NCBI GenBank assembly: GCA_041164825.1
Contig: JBEAOO010000190.1
Coordinates: 1-31,503 of the forward strand
Source of the DNA: JBEAOO01 sp041164825
GTDB lineage: Bacteria; Pseudomonadota; Gammaproteobacteria; Burkholderiales; Burkholderiaceae_C
Direction of reading: 5' to 3'
DNA length: 31,503 nt
Shown: piece after piece, positions 1-9,430 of the stretch
Position numbering within the stretch: the first letter of the stretch is position 1
How the letters are laid out: each line of letters starts with the position of its first letter
The notes under the pieces: generated by a model
The model's input: the letters and a program-made list of their open reading frames with translations, nothing else
What the model was told of the DNA's origin: nothing
Database searches by the model: none
Position numbers and translations under genes: made by a program

Positions 1-257
1 GCCCCGACGACTTCCGCTGGCCCGAAGGCGTGTCGCCCGAGGTGGCCGACTGGGCCGGCGTCGATGCGCTGATGGACGCCCGCGGCGCGCTGCTGCTGGC
101 GCTGGACAGCGAGCGCCGCGGCCACGCCTATTACGCCACCATGGCCGCCACCAGCGGCGACCCGGAGCTCAAGCACCTGGCCGCCGAATTTGCCGCCGAA
201 GAAGCCGAGCACGTGGCCGAGCTGGAAAAGCTCATCACCGCGCGGCCGCTGGTTTGA
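1..257 (+). CDS. Ferritin-like/rubrerythrin-type protein, C-terminal part (5' end outside window)
   Basis: The reading frame is open from the left edge of the window, so the gene starts upstream; a GTG at 30 is internal. The visible 80-odd residues are helical. They contain an E-R-R-G-H-x-Y-Y segment and an E-E-A-E-H-V-x-E-L motif of the kind that binds a di-iron centre in ferritin/rubrerythrin helical bundles (family knowledge). A role in iron handling or peroxide/oxygen protection would suit a place next to ferredoxin and nifA, but that is inference. No C-terminal rubredoxin domain follows, because the frame stops at 257. The family call is fairly safe; the exact subfamily cannot be judged without the N-terminus. 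Confidence 0.7.
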   Translation, partial: PDDFRWPEGVSPEVADWAGVDALMDARGALLLALDSERRGHAYYATMAATSGDPELKHLAAEFAAEEAEHVAELEKLITARPLV

Positions 258-390
258 GCCGTCGCGCCGTCCGGCGCGGGCCCGCCCCCCCATCGTCCGA
301 CCCTCCCGCCGCGCAGCCGCTGCTGACCGGCCGCAGGTCAGCGCGCTCGCCCGGCATCCATTCCTCCCCCACCATCCCAAGGAGCGCACC

Positions 391-714
391 ATGGCCCACC
401 CCACCCGCCACGTCTTCGTTTGCAACCAACAGCGCCCGCCGCAACACCCGCGCGGCAGCTGCGCCGCCAAGGGCGCGAGCGCCGTGTTGCAGGCCTTCTG
501 GGCCGAGCAGCAAAAGCGCAATGCCTTTGACACCGTGGCCGTCACCTACTCGGGCTGCATCGGCCCCTGCGATGGCGGCAGCAATGTGTTGGTCTACCCC
601 GAAGGCGTGCTGTACCAGCGTGTCACGCCCGACGATGTGAGCGAGATTTTTGAGCAACACCTGCTCCAGGGCGAGCCCGTGGCGCGCCTGCAAGCCGCAC
701 CCGGCGTTTGGTAA
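391..714 (+). CDS. Thioredoxin-fold [2Fe-2S] ferredoxin (Shethna protein I / C. pasteurianum type)
   Basis: A 107-residue protein with an ATG start behind AAGGAG at 379-384. It begins with a short strand leading into C-N-x-Q-R-P-P, followed by a second cysteine in R-G-S-C. Later come T-Y-S-G-C-I-G-P-C and G-x-x-V-L-V-Y-P-E-G-V. This four-cysteine pattern (two spaced N-terminal cysteines plus C-x3-C) and the fold signature belong to the thioredoxin-like [2Fe-2S] ferredoxins, which include Azotobacter Shethna protein I. It probably carries electrons or assists cluster chemistry for nitrogenase in the cytoplasm. It lies between the ferritin-like gene and nifA on the same strand. A stretch of 133 bases separates it from the upstream gene and 256 from nifA. 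Confidence 0.85.
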   Translation: MAHPTRHVFVCNQQRPPQHPRGSCAAKGASAVLQAFWAEQQKRNAFDTVAVTYSGCIGPCDGGSNVLVYPEGVLYQRVTPDDVSEIFEQHLLQGEPVARLQAAPGVW

Positions 715-739
715 AGCGACCCGCCCCGCACCACCCCTT

Positions 740-759
740 GACCTGGGTCAACCCAGGTC
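740..759. promoter_or_regulatory. Perfect 9-bp dyad upstream of nifA
   Basis: GACCTGGGT and ACCCAGGTC face each other across a 2-base centre (CA). The loop is too short and there is no T tract, so a terminator is unlikely. A symmetric operator for a dimeric regulator is the simplest reading. It lies about 210 bases before the nifA start and 26 bases after the ferredoxin stop, so it could control nifA. The regulator is unknown. Confidence 0.4.
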
Positions 760-970
760 CACGACGCACAAGCCGGATGGGCCAACAGGGCCCGCCCGGC
801 GTGGAAGTTGCTCAGTTTCTGGCACCCGGTGAGGTACTGCGCCAACGGTGCACTGAAGCGCCCAGAAGCGCACCACAGCGCATCGCAGCGCCCCGCACCG
901 GGGCAGTCCCCCCCACAGGCCCACCCCCGGGCGCACCGGTTGTGCGCCGACGCGTCGCAGGAGGTGCACC

Positions 971-2868
<1,898 letters not shown>

Positions 2869-2907
2869 GTCGGCTCGCACCAGCCGAAGCGGCCCTGGGC
2901 CGCCAAA

Positions 2908-3732
2908 TTAGCGCAGCAAGTTTTTCAGCTGACCCGAATCAATTTGAATGACCCTGTTCCGAAGTTGCGCCAGCGCTTGGTCCAATTTATCGGGATCTGT
3001 TTTCGCAGAAAGCGCGTGCCTTGGCTTTGCGCCTAGAAAGTACGCGATGCGTTCTGCATTGGCCCCACTGGGGTGAGGCAGCCCAGCCAAGATTTGCGAA
3101 GCGGTCAATCTCCCTTCCAGACTCAGCCACTGCAGCAATTTCCCGGGCACTGGCCCAAGCGGGACATAGATCGCGTTCGGCAGAGCGGCCAGCAGCGGCA
3201 CAAAGTGTTCCAAGACCATTGTGCGTAAGAACGGGCTGCGCGTCAGATCCGGATTGCCGTTGTAGTTTTCGCCTTGGTGGAAAACAGGGAAAGGCAACGC
3301 CGAAGCGGTTTGCAGGAGGTGAGCGCTCTTGTCGAATAGTTCAGCACACGACGGCAACTCCAAGCGCTGGGCCAAGCCGATGTGGTCAAGCATCGCCACC
3401 AGATTCTTTCTCATTCCTGCTGCGAAGGCCCCAGTAGATTTGGCGGCACGAATGGCGGCAAATGGGCTTGCACCGCGTTGGAGTTGGGCTCGTGCTTCGA
3501 TCAACGCTCTGTTCGCCTGAGACTTGCCTGGGGTGATTCCCAGCAACACAACCCTTGCCTCTGGATTCACAACATCGAACGGCGCATAAAAGACACTCAA
3601 CGGGCCGTCAGATGCGATGTGCAGGCTCGGCGAAAGTGGGTCGCCGTCGTAGTGGCGGATGGCATCAGCATAGCGAGTGAAAAGTGCGCTAGCTATCCGA
3701 CAAGCGGGCTGCTTGGGATCAGTTTGCTTCAA
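2908..3732 (-). CDS. Uracil-DNA glycosylase superfamily-like protein
   Basis: A 274-residue protein. The start is a TTG at 3732, supported by GAGGAG seven bases upstream; no ATG fits as well. V-V-L-L-G-I-T-P-G near residue 88 resembles the uracil-glycosylase motif 1 loop (G-x-x-P-G). G-L-P-H-P-S-G-A-N near the C-terminus resembles the H-P-S motif 2. The usual catalytic acid or asparagine in motif 1 is not obvious, so activity on uracil is uncertain. It is the last gene of a three-gene minus-strand operon (11 bases after the DUF4258-like gene). The operon sits in an island between nifA and nifB. The company suggests a defence, DNA-repair or toxin-antitoxin-like role rather than nitrogen fixation; this is inference. 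Confidence 0.65.
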   Translation of the reverse strand: MKQTDPKQPACRIASALFTRYADAIRHYDGDPLSPSLHIASDGPLSVFYAPFDVVNPEARVVLLGITPGKSQANRALIEARAQLQRGASPFAAIRAAKSTGAFAAGMRKNLVAMLDHIGLAQRLELPSCAELFDKSAHLLQTASALPFPVFHQGENYNGNPDLTRSPFLRTMVLEHFVPLLAALPNAIYVPLGPVPGKLLQWLSLEGRLTASQILAGLPHPSGANAERIAYFLGAKPRHALSAKTDPDKLDQALAQLRNRVIQIDSGQLKNLLR

Positions 3733-3743
3733 GTCGCAACTCC

Positions 3744-4016
3744 TCAGTTGGATCGTTTGATGCGGCGCTGCCGCACGGCTACTGTCACCACTTGGCCCGA
3801 ACCTTCAACCAAGTAAAGATTAAGAAGATCGCCCATTCGGTCCACCACTGCGGCCCCGAAATCATGGGCCAACCGGCGTCGTGCCTCCTTGTCGAAAAAT
3901 CGACGGGTGGCGCCCGCGCTGCGCTGTTCAGCGCCATAGGCGAGGAGCCAGTCGACAATGAGCGGAGGTATTCCGCGCTGCTGGCAACGAGTCGCTGCGT
4001 GCTGACTCAATGACAT
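3744..4016 (-). CDS. Small DUF4258-like protein
   Basis: A 90-residue basic protein with ATG at 4016 behind GAGGGAGA. The opening S-x-H-A-x-x-R-x-x-Q-R-G-I is the hallmark of DUF4258-like proteins, a fold shared with small RelE/BrnT-type toxins (family knowledge). The end is a strand-rich stretch, V-V-T-V-A-V-R-Q-R-R-I-K. It begins 12 bases after the large HTH-like gene ends and stops 11 bases before the UDG-like gene starts, so the three are almost certainly co-transcribed. By family resemblance it could be a toxin with the HTH protein as repressor or antitoxin; no experiment supports that here. Confidence 0.6.
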   Translation of the reverse strand: MSLSQHAATRCQQRGIPPLIVDWLLAYGAEQRSAGATRRFFDKEARRRLAHDFGAAVVDRMGDLLNLYLVEGSGQVVTVAVRQRRIKRSN

Positions 4017-4028
4017 GGCATATCTCCC

Positions 4029-5321
4029 TCAAACACTTTGGTGGGACATCCTGAACTGGCTATCACCAATGCGATCGATGCGGATTCGATCCCCCGGCTT
4101 GGCACCCAACTCAGTGTTCAGCCAAGCGGTGAAGCGCTTGCGTGGCGACAGTGTTTGCTGGCTCTTCTGGCGAATGTCCGTCATGACGCGCTGCATACCA
4201 AACAAGAACTCCACTTGCCCGCCTTGCCCTTCACGCTCACGGGAACCGAATTCACAGTTCGGGAACAGCTTCTTTGCAGACATTGGGATATCCACATAGC
4301 CATGCTTCAGCATGGCGGGGGTCAGCGTGATGGTGACTGCGTCCAGCGACCCAGGCTCCATCTCCTCTTCTGTCGTTCGGGCGACATTACGCCAATGCCT
4401 GGGGTTCAGCAGCATGTCGATGGGCTCTGGATACAGCGCACTCATGACCTGCAAGGTGAACCAGTGGGGGTCAATACACATGGCCCTGGCCAATGCTGCG
4501 CATTCCCGGGGGTGGATTTTCAGAGGCAATTCGCACAGTTCTTGGATACGTGCGATGGGTATGCCCGCGTCCAGCGAAGCCGATGCAAGCCAACCTTCTC
4601 CGCCAACACTGGATTGCGCTCGCTCGTCATACACACGGCGTAGGCGCGTCGTCACAAAGATGGGGATCTCAACATCAAGCAAGTCCGAGGGCAAAAGATC
4701 CGGCGTCATCACTCGCTGATCCGTTGGCTTGAATCCACGCCGGCCCGCCAGCCATCCCAACGCCTCAGCATGGACCACTCGGCCGTCGGCACGAACCTCC
4801 AGGCGGGCAGTACCCTCGATCGTGGTCGCGTTTCGAACGCTACGTTCGTTCATGTCGGCCAACAAGGCGATCTCTTGCAAGGTCATATCGCACCCGGTGT
4901 CCAAGCTCGCTCGAGCGCCAAGCCTCGCGGCCAAGTCAGCCAGATGTCCCGCGGGTGGGTTGTCGACCCCACAGCTTTCATGCGCATCGGTGAGGTAGAC
5001 ATTGTCTTTGCCGAAAACAGTGAGCAAGTCCCCAAGCCGCTCGAAAGCCCCGTCGGCCCTGAAGAACTGCTGGGGCGAATACCCCGCGCTCAAAACGCCT
5101 TCATAGGCGTATCGGTACCACGTGGGCAGAAGCGCACCCAGCCGGGACCGATCGATATCCAGGCGCTCGAAACGGAAGCCGGACGACTGCGAGTCGACGC
5201 CGAGCATTCGATCCCCTGCTCCCGCCTCAAAGCAGTCGTCGACGACCACAGCGAGTGCCGCGTAGTAGGAGCGGAGTTCGAGCTTGAGCGAATCAAGGGT
5301 GATGTGAGCAATGGGATCCAT
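4029..5321 (-). CDS. Unrecognised large protein with internal helix-turn-helix-like segment
   Basis: A 430-residue protein of unknown family. I chose ATG at 5321 because AAAGGA lies seven bases upstream and the likely -10 (TATGAT) lies just before it. An ATG at 5351 has no ribosome site and would coincide with the transcription start. The segment T-L-Q-E-I-A-L-L-A-D-M-N-E-R-S-V-R-N-A-T in the middle of the protein reads as a helix-turn-helix. The N-terminus has an alternating helical pattern with R-S-Y-Y-A-A-L. The C-terminal 100 residues look beta-rich, ending in P-G-D-R-I-R-I-D-R-I. It leads the operon and may bind the operator-like repeat at its own promoter. Confidence 0.5.
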   Translation of the reverse strand: MDPIAHITLDSLKLELRSYYAALAVVVDDCFEAGAGDRMLGVDSQSSGFRFERLDIDRSRLGALLPTWYRYAYEGVLSAGYSPQQFFRADGAFERLGDLLTVFGKDNVYLTDAHESCGVDNPPAGHLADLAARLGARASLDTGCDMTLQEIALLADMNERSVRNATTIEGTARLEVRADGRVVHAEALGWLAGRRGFKPTDQRVMTPDLLPSDLLDVEIPIFVTTRLRRVYDERAQSSVGGEGWLASASLDAGIPIARIQELCELPLKIHPRECAALARAMCIDPHWFTLQVMSALYPEPIDMLLNPRHWRNVARTTEEEMEPGSLDAVTITLTPAMLKHGYVDIPMSAKKLFPNCEFGSREREGQGGQVEFLFGMQRVMTDIRQKSQQTLSPRKRFTAWLNTELGAKPGDRIRIDRIGDSQFRMSHQSV

Positions 5322-5352
5322 GTCGAAATCCTTTGTGCGCTTTGTTGTCATG

Positions 5353-5386
5353 TTTGCATCATACGCAAAATCAGATTGGATGCAAA
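5353..5386 (-). promoter_or_regulatory. Promoter with operator-like inverted repeat for the island operon
   Basis: TTTGCATC (5353-5360) and GATGCAAA (5379-5386) form perfect 8-bp arms around an 18-base spacer. Read on the minus strand, a TATGAT -10 sequence lies 16 bases after a TTGCAT -35-like sequence, so the repeat overlaps the core promoter. Further TGCA half-sites lie close by (to 5394). The surroundings are unusually A+T-rich for this window. Negative autoregulation by the first gene's HTH is a natural inference. Confidence 0.55.
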
Positions 5387-5602
5387 TATGTTGCACATTT
5401 TCCTTTATTACTAAAAGGCTGCTGGGTGGATGCGTCTGTTGGGTCGCCGGGGAACAGTTCACCCTGTAGCGGGTCGCTGCGACTTGCCCAACACGCTCTT
5501 GCTTGCTTGGCATTCGCAGAGCGTCGGCATGACCTGCGCAAGCTCTACGCGGTTTGGCCCGATGCGGCAAAGCACTGTGTGTCGCAACGAACGCGCTGCC
5601 GC

Positions 5603-6691
5603 TCAAAGTTCCTGCCGCCGCAGGTCCAACCGCGTCTGCGCGTCGACCATGGCCCGGTGCAACTTGGCTTGCAGCACCTCGCGGGGCGGCAGGGCCAGCC
5701 AGTAGCTCGCCACATGGATGCCGTCGGGCTCCAGGTCCAGCAGCTCCACCACTTCGGCATCTTTGCCCGCGCACAAAATGATGGCGATGGGCGCGCTCTC
5801 ACCCGGCTGCTGCTCGTGTTTGGCCAGCCACTTCAGGTAAAGCTCGACCTGGCCTTTGTGCTCGGGCTTGAACTCACCCAGCTTGAGCTCCACCAGCACC
5901 AGGCGACGCAGACGTCGGTGGAAAAAGAGCAGGTCCATCACGTAGTCGTGCCCGCCCACCTGGATTCGCTTTTGCCGGCCCATGAAGGCGAAGTCGCTGC
6001 CCAGCTCCAAGATGAAGCGCTCCAGCTCGGCCAAGATGGCCTTCTCCAGGTCTTGCTCGCCGAAGCCGTCACGCAGATCGAGAAAATCCAGCAGGTAGGG
6101 GTCTTTCAAGAACAGCGCGGGGCTGGCATCGGCACCCTGCTTGAGCTGCTCAAGCTCTTGCCGGATGACCGCTTCGGGCTGCTTGGCAATGGCCGTGCGC
6201 TCAAACAGCATGCCGTCCATGCGCTCACGCAGGGTCCGCACGGACCAGCGGGATTGGGCGCACAGCTCGGCGTAAAAGCTGCGCTTGGTGGCGGTATCGA
6301 CCTTCAGCAACTCCACCAGATGCGACCAACTCAATTGTGTCGACAGCGTCGTCACAATCTGCAGCTGATCAAAGCACTGGTAGAGCTGCACCATGCGAAA
6401 CAGGTTGCGGCGCCCGTAACCCGGGCCGTAATCCAGCACCAATCTGTCAGCGAGCTTTTGCATGGTGGCATCGCCATAGTCTGCCCGAGCCTCGGTGACG
6501 AGGCTTTGCTTGATGGTGCGGCCAATGTGCCAATACGTCAGCACCAGCGCCTGGTTCACCTGGGTCAGCACCTGGGTGCGTGCACGCTCCACCAGTTGCC
6601 TGATGTCGAGGTACAGCGCATCGGCGTCGGGGCCAGCAGGTGCTGCCGCGGCAGCGCGGATGGACGCAACAGATCGTTTGGCAGTGGCCAT
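5603..6691 (-). CDS. DUF1016/YhcG-family protein with PD-(D/E)XK nuclease domain
   Basis: A 362-residue protein. ATG at 6691 follows AGGAG with good spacing and gives M-A-T-A-K-R. The N-terminal helical DUF1016 region (about residues 25-190) has L-T-Y-W-H-I-G-R-x-I and Y-G-x-G-Y-G-R-R-N-L-F-R-M. The C-terminal nuclease domain shows V-M-D-L-L-F-F-H and L-V-L-V-E-L-K-L-G, the D...E-x-K catalytic set, followed by K-G-Q. These residues appear intact. YhcG proteins occur in mobile islands and are linked to DNA processing and defence; the precise role is unsettled. It stands 281 bases upstream of the three-gene operon on the same strand and may form part of the same inserted island. Confidence 0.85.
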   Translation of the reverse strand: MATAKRSVASIRAAAAAPAGPDADALYLDIRQLVERARTQVLTQVNQALVLTYWHIGRTIKQSLVTEARADYGDATMQKLADRLVLDYGPGYGRRNLFRMVQLYQCFDQLQIVTTLSTQLSWSHLVELLKVDTATKRSFYAELCAQSRWSVRTLRERMDGMLFERTAIAKQPEAVIRQELEQLKQGADASPALFLKDPYLLDFLDLRDGFGEQDLEKAILAELERFILELGSDFAFMGRQKRIQVGGHDYVMDLLFFHRRLRRLVLVELKLGEFKPEHKGQVELYLKWLAKHEQQPGESAPIAIILCAGKDAEVVELLDLEPDGIHVASYWLALPPREVLQAKLHRAMVDAQTRLDLRRQEL

Positions 6692-6838
6692 GGTGGACTC
6701 CTGGTGGCGGGGCGAGCGGCTGGTGAGTGCGGACGCCGATGCGACCTGCATCGCGCGCTGACCAGCATGCCCACAAAGCCCGCCGCCCGACACCGCCACA
6801 TCAGCGTCGGCGTGACGCCTGCCACCGCTTGTCGCTTT

Positions 6839-6854
6839 TGTCGCGACCAACACA
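6839..6854 (+). promoter_or_regulatory. NifA upstream activator sequence of nifB (TGT-N10-ACA)
   Basis: TGTCGCGACCAACACA matches the NifA binding consensus TGT-N10-ACA exactly. It lies 67 bases upstream of the -24 element and roughly 100 bases upstream of the predicted transcription start, the usual distance for activation through a DNA loop. Confidence 0.75.
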
Positions 6855-6879
6855 CCTTGAAGGGCATGCGACAACGCGG

Positions 6880-6892
6880 CAAGTCATTGATT
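6880..6892 (-). promoter_or_regulatory. IHF site in the nifB promoter
   Basis: CAAGTCATTGATT matches the IHF consensus (WATCAANNNNTTR read on the minus strand) at every defined position. It lies between the NifA site and the -24/-12 element, where DNA bending is expected. Confidence 0.6.
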
Positions 6893-6920
6893 TTCAACAA
6901 CTAAGCGGCATCAACAGGGC

Positions 6921-6936
6921 TGGCACAACTCTCGCA
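6921..6936 (+). promoter_or_regulatory. Sigma-54 promoter of nifB (-24/-12)
   Basis: TGGCACAACTCTCGCA has GG and GC separated by exactly 10 bases and a perfect TGGCAC -24 box. The predicted start of transcription is near 6946, about 25 bases before the nifB ATG. It drives nifB and probably much of the following array. Confidence 0.85.
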
Positions 6937-6971
6937 ATAGACCTCGCATTCGTCCCCCTGCGAGGTGCGCC

Positions 6972-8591
6972 ATGTCAGCCAGTTTGTCTTCCCCAGCGAA
7001 CACCGGTTCGTCGTCTGCCAACGCGACGTTTGTGTCGATCGCTGACCTCAAAAAAGGTCGTCAAGCGGTCAGCGAAGTCATCGACACCGGCGGGGGCTGC
7101 GGCACCACCGGGGGCGAGGGCAAGGCCAGTTGCGGCACGTCCGCCGGGCCCGACGACATGCCCGCCGAGATCTGGGACAAGGTCAAGAACCACCCCTGTT
7201 ATTCGGAAGAAGCCCACCATCACTTTGCCCGCATGCACGTGGCCGTGGCCCCGGCCTGCAACATCCAGTGCAACTACTGCAATCGCAAGTACGACTGCAG
7301 CAACGAGTCGCGTCCCGGCGTGGTCAGCCAAAAGCTCACGCCCGAACAGGCGGTGAAAAAGGTGCTGGCCGTGGCCAGCGAGATTCCGCAAATGACGGTG
7401 CTCGGCATTGCCGGCCCGGGCGATGCGCTGGCCAACCCGAAGAAGACCTTCGACACCATGAGCGCGCTGGCCGAGAAGGCACCGGACATCAAGCTCTGCC
7501 TCTCCACCAACGGCCTGGCGCTGCCCGACCAGGTGGACGAGATCTGCAAGTACAACATCGACCACGTCACCATCACCATCAACATGGTGGACCCGGAGAT
7601 TGGCGCCAAGATTTACCCGTGGATCTTTTGGGACCACAAGCGCGTCACCGGCGTGGAAGCCTCGCGCATCCTCCACGAGCGCCAGATGCTCGGCCTGGAG
7701 ATGCTGACCGCGCGCGGCGTGCTCACCAAGATCAACTCGGTGCTGATCCCGGGCGTGAACGACGAGCACCTGATCGAGGTGAACCGCGAGGTGAAAAAGC
7801 GCGGCGCCTTCTTGCACAACATCATGCCGCTCATCTCTGAGGCCGAGCATGGCACGGTGTTTGGCCTCACTGGCCAACGCGGCCCGACCGCGCAAGAGCT
7901 CAAGGCCGTGCAAGACGCCTGCATGGGCGGCGCTAACCTGATGCGCCACTGCCGCCAGTGCCGCGCCGATGCGGTGGGCCTGCTGGGCGAAGACCGCTCC
8001 GAAGAGTTCACGCTCGACAAGATCGAAGAGATGGACATCGTCTACGACATCGACAAGCGCCGCGCCTACCAAGAGAAGGTGGAGCAAGAGCGCCAGTCGC
8101 AGCACCAGGCCAAGGTCGATGCGCTGGCCGCGGCCTTCGACCTGGAGCACGTGGACCCCGACATGACCGTGCTGGTGGCCGTGGCCACCGAGGGCCATGG
8201 CAAGGTCAACATGCACTTCGGCCATGCCACCGAGTTCCAGATCTTCCAGGTGAGCAAGGCGCAAGCGATGTTCGTCGGCCACCGCCGGGTGGACCTGTAC
8301 TGCCAAGGCGGCTACGGCGAAGACGAGCAGCTGCCCTCCATCGTCAAGGCCATCAACGATTGCCACGCGGTGCTGGTGGCCAAGATCGGCGCCTGCCCAC
8401 GCGACGAGCTCAAAGCGGCCGGCATCGAGCCGGTCGAGGAATACGCCCACGAGTACATCGAGAAGGCGGCGCTCGGCTGGTTCAACGGCTACCGCCAACG
8501 CATCGCCAACGGCGAGATGCGCCACGTGCCGCGCGGCGACGCGCAGATCCGCCAAGGCGCCTACACCGGCAACGCCGAAGAAGCGGCCTGA
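6972..8591 (+). CDS. nifB: Nitrogenase iron-molybdenum cofactor biosynthesis radical SAM protein NifB
   Basis: NifB makes the NifB-co [8Fe-9S-C] precursor by radical SAM chemistry. The 539-residue protein has the radical SAM cysteines C96-x3-C100-x2-C103 (in C-N-I-Q-C-N-Y-C) and an H-P-C-Y-S-E-E-A-H-H-H-F-A-R-M-H stretch before them. Further cysteines lie in C-R-Q-C-R-A-D-A-V-G-L-L-G-E-D. A C-terminal NifX-like domain (about 395-510) begins with V-L-V-A-V-A-T. This is the long NifB form with the fused cofactor-carrier domain. The N-terminal 60 residues are glycine- and serine-rich with extra cysteines (G-G-G-C-G-T-T-G-G). ATG at 6972 is preceded by GCGAGGTG. fdxN follows 94 bases downstream. 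Confidence 0.98.
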   Translation: MSASLSSPANTGSSSANATFVSIADLKKGRQAVSEVIDTGGGCGTTGGEGKASCGTSAGPDDMPAEIWDKVKNHPCYSEEAHHHFARMHVAVAPACNIQCNYCNRKYDCSNESRPGVVSQKLTPEQAVKKVLAVASEIPQMTVLGIAGPGDALANPKKTFDTMSALAEKAPDIKLCLSTNGLALPDQVDEICKYNIDHVTITINMVDPEIGAKIYPWIFWDHKRVTGVEASRILHERQMLGLEMLTARGVLTKINSVLIPGVNDEHLIEVNREVKKRGAFLHNIMPLISEAEHGTVFGLTGQRGPTAQELKAVQDACMGGANLMRHCRQCRADAVGLLGEDRSEEFTLDKIEEMDIVYDIDKRRAYQEKVEQERQSQHQAKVDALAAAFDLEHVDPDMTVLVAVATEGHGKVNMHFGHATEFQIFQVSKAQAMFVGHRRVDLYCQGGYGEDEQLPSIVKAINDCHAVLVAKIGACPRDELKAAGIEPVEEYAHEYIEKAALGWFNGYRQRIANGEMRHVPRGDAQIRQGAYTGNAEEAA

Positions 8592-8685
8592 GTTCCCGCT
8601 TGATTCCTCGCCTGTTTTCCTGACGCTCGCGGCCGCCCCACAGCCCGCGGGCCCCCCTCACCCACCCGTCCCAAGGAGAGACACC

Positions 8686-8880
8686 ATGGCCCTCAAGATC
8701 ATCGCCTCCACCTGCACCGGCTGCTCCGCCTGCGAGCCCGAGTGCCCCAACGTTGCCATCCGCGAAAAGGGCGGCACCTTCATCATCGATCCGGCCAAGT
8801 GCACCGAGTGCGAAGGCCAGTTCGACTCGCCGCAGTGCATCGCTGTGTGCCCGGTCGACGGCTGCATTAAAAAGGTTTGA
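8686..8880 (+). CDS. fdxN: 2[4Fe-4S] ferredoxin FdxN
   Basis: A 64-residue bacterial-type ferredoxin. Cluster motif one is C10-x2-C13-x2-C16-x3-C20-P. Motif two is C-x2-C, then eight residues (E-G-Q-F-D-S-P-Q), then C-x3-C-P. The longer spacing in the second motif is typical of FdxN-like ferredoxins next to nifB. It is thought to give electrons or clusters to NifB during cofactor synthesis. ATG follows AAGGAGAGACACC. It shares the nifB transcript by position. Confidence 0.93.
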   Translation: MALKIIASTCTGCSACEPECPNVAIREKGGTFIIDPAKCTECEGQFDSPQCIAVCPVDGCIKKV

Positions 8881-8883
8881 TCC

Positions 8884-8957
8884 CCCCCCGAAGCGCCTCA
8901 CGGCGCTCCCCCCAGGGGGCCGCACCAGCGGACCGGCGGAGCCGGATCTGCGGCGCG
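8884..8957. repeat. C-run/G-run dispersed spacer repeat
   Basis: The spacer between fdxN and the IscA-like gene holds CCCCCCGAAGCGCCTCACGG, then a CCCCCCAGGGGG core and AGCGGACCGGCGGAGCCGG. Elements of this form are familiar in gene spacers of Comamonadaceae genomes (from memory, not checked). It resembles, at the C-run/G-run core, the elements at 9431 and 13551. Confidence 0.5.
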
Positions 8958-9018
8958 TGCATGGCTGGACTGAGGCGTGCGCATCGGCGCTTTTCACACC
9001 CACATCTGGAGACTTCAC

Positions 9019-9405
9019 ATGATTCTTCCCAACATCATCGTCACCCCCGCGGCCGAGAAATTCATCCGCCGCATGGTCCGCTTCTCTGAGCATCCGGCCG
9101 GTGGTTTTCACCTCAAGGTGGCGCCGGGCGGTTGCTCGGGCTACAGCTCGGAGTTCACCGTGATGGCCGCGCCGCAAGCCGGTGACGCCGAGCTGATGGT
9201 GGGCGATGTGCGCGTGTTTTTGCCGGCCGAGAGCCGCCTGGTGCTCGACGGTGTGACGGTCGATTTCGCCGAGACGCCCACCTCCGCCGGCCTCACCTTC
9301 ATCAACCCCGGTGCCGGCCCCTGCGGCTGCTCGTCGTCGGGCGATGCGGCCACTACCAAGCCGGCCGAGGCCACGGTCTCGCTGGCTTCGTTGAAGCGTC
9401 ACTGA
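9019..9405 (+). CDS. HesB/IscA-type iron-sulfur assembly protein, nif-associated
   Basis: A 128-residue A-type scaffold or carrier protein. It has I-I-V-T-P-A-A-E-K-F-I-R-R-M at the start, A-P-G-G-C-S-G-Y at the first conserved cysteine, and P-C-G-C-S-S-S-G for the last cysteine pair. These three cysteines bind iron or an Fe-S cluster in this family. ATG at 9019 follows CTGGAGACTTCAC; the upstream alternative would lengthen the N-terminus into non-conserved sequence. It probably delivers clusters to nitrogenase maturation factors, as NifIscA does in other diazotrophs. After C-G-C it carries a 25-residue serine- and alanine-rich tail. Confidence 0.9.
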   Translation: MILPNIIVTPAAEKFIRRMVRFSEHPAGGFHLKVAPGGCSGYSSEFTVMAAPQAGDAELMVGDVRVFLPAESRLVLDGVTVDFAETPTSAGLTFINPGAGPCGCSSSGDAATTKPAEATVSLASLKRH

Positions 9406-9430
9406 GCACCGCACCATGTTGTCGTTGAAC

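Noticed and set aside
820..840. TGGCAC upstream of nifA as a sigma-54 promoter
   Set aside because: No GC lies 10 bases after the GG; the next GC is 16 bases away, so the spacing is wrong.
5322..5774. Longer N-terminus of the large island gene (start up to 5774)
   Set aside because: The extension crosses the promoter and operator region, has no ribosome site and looks like untranslated arginine/alanine-rich sequence.
6692..6838. Attachment-site repeats at the right edge of the island
   Set aside because: No convincing direct repeat with the left edge (about 2870-2908) could be found by eye, so no att site is claimed.
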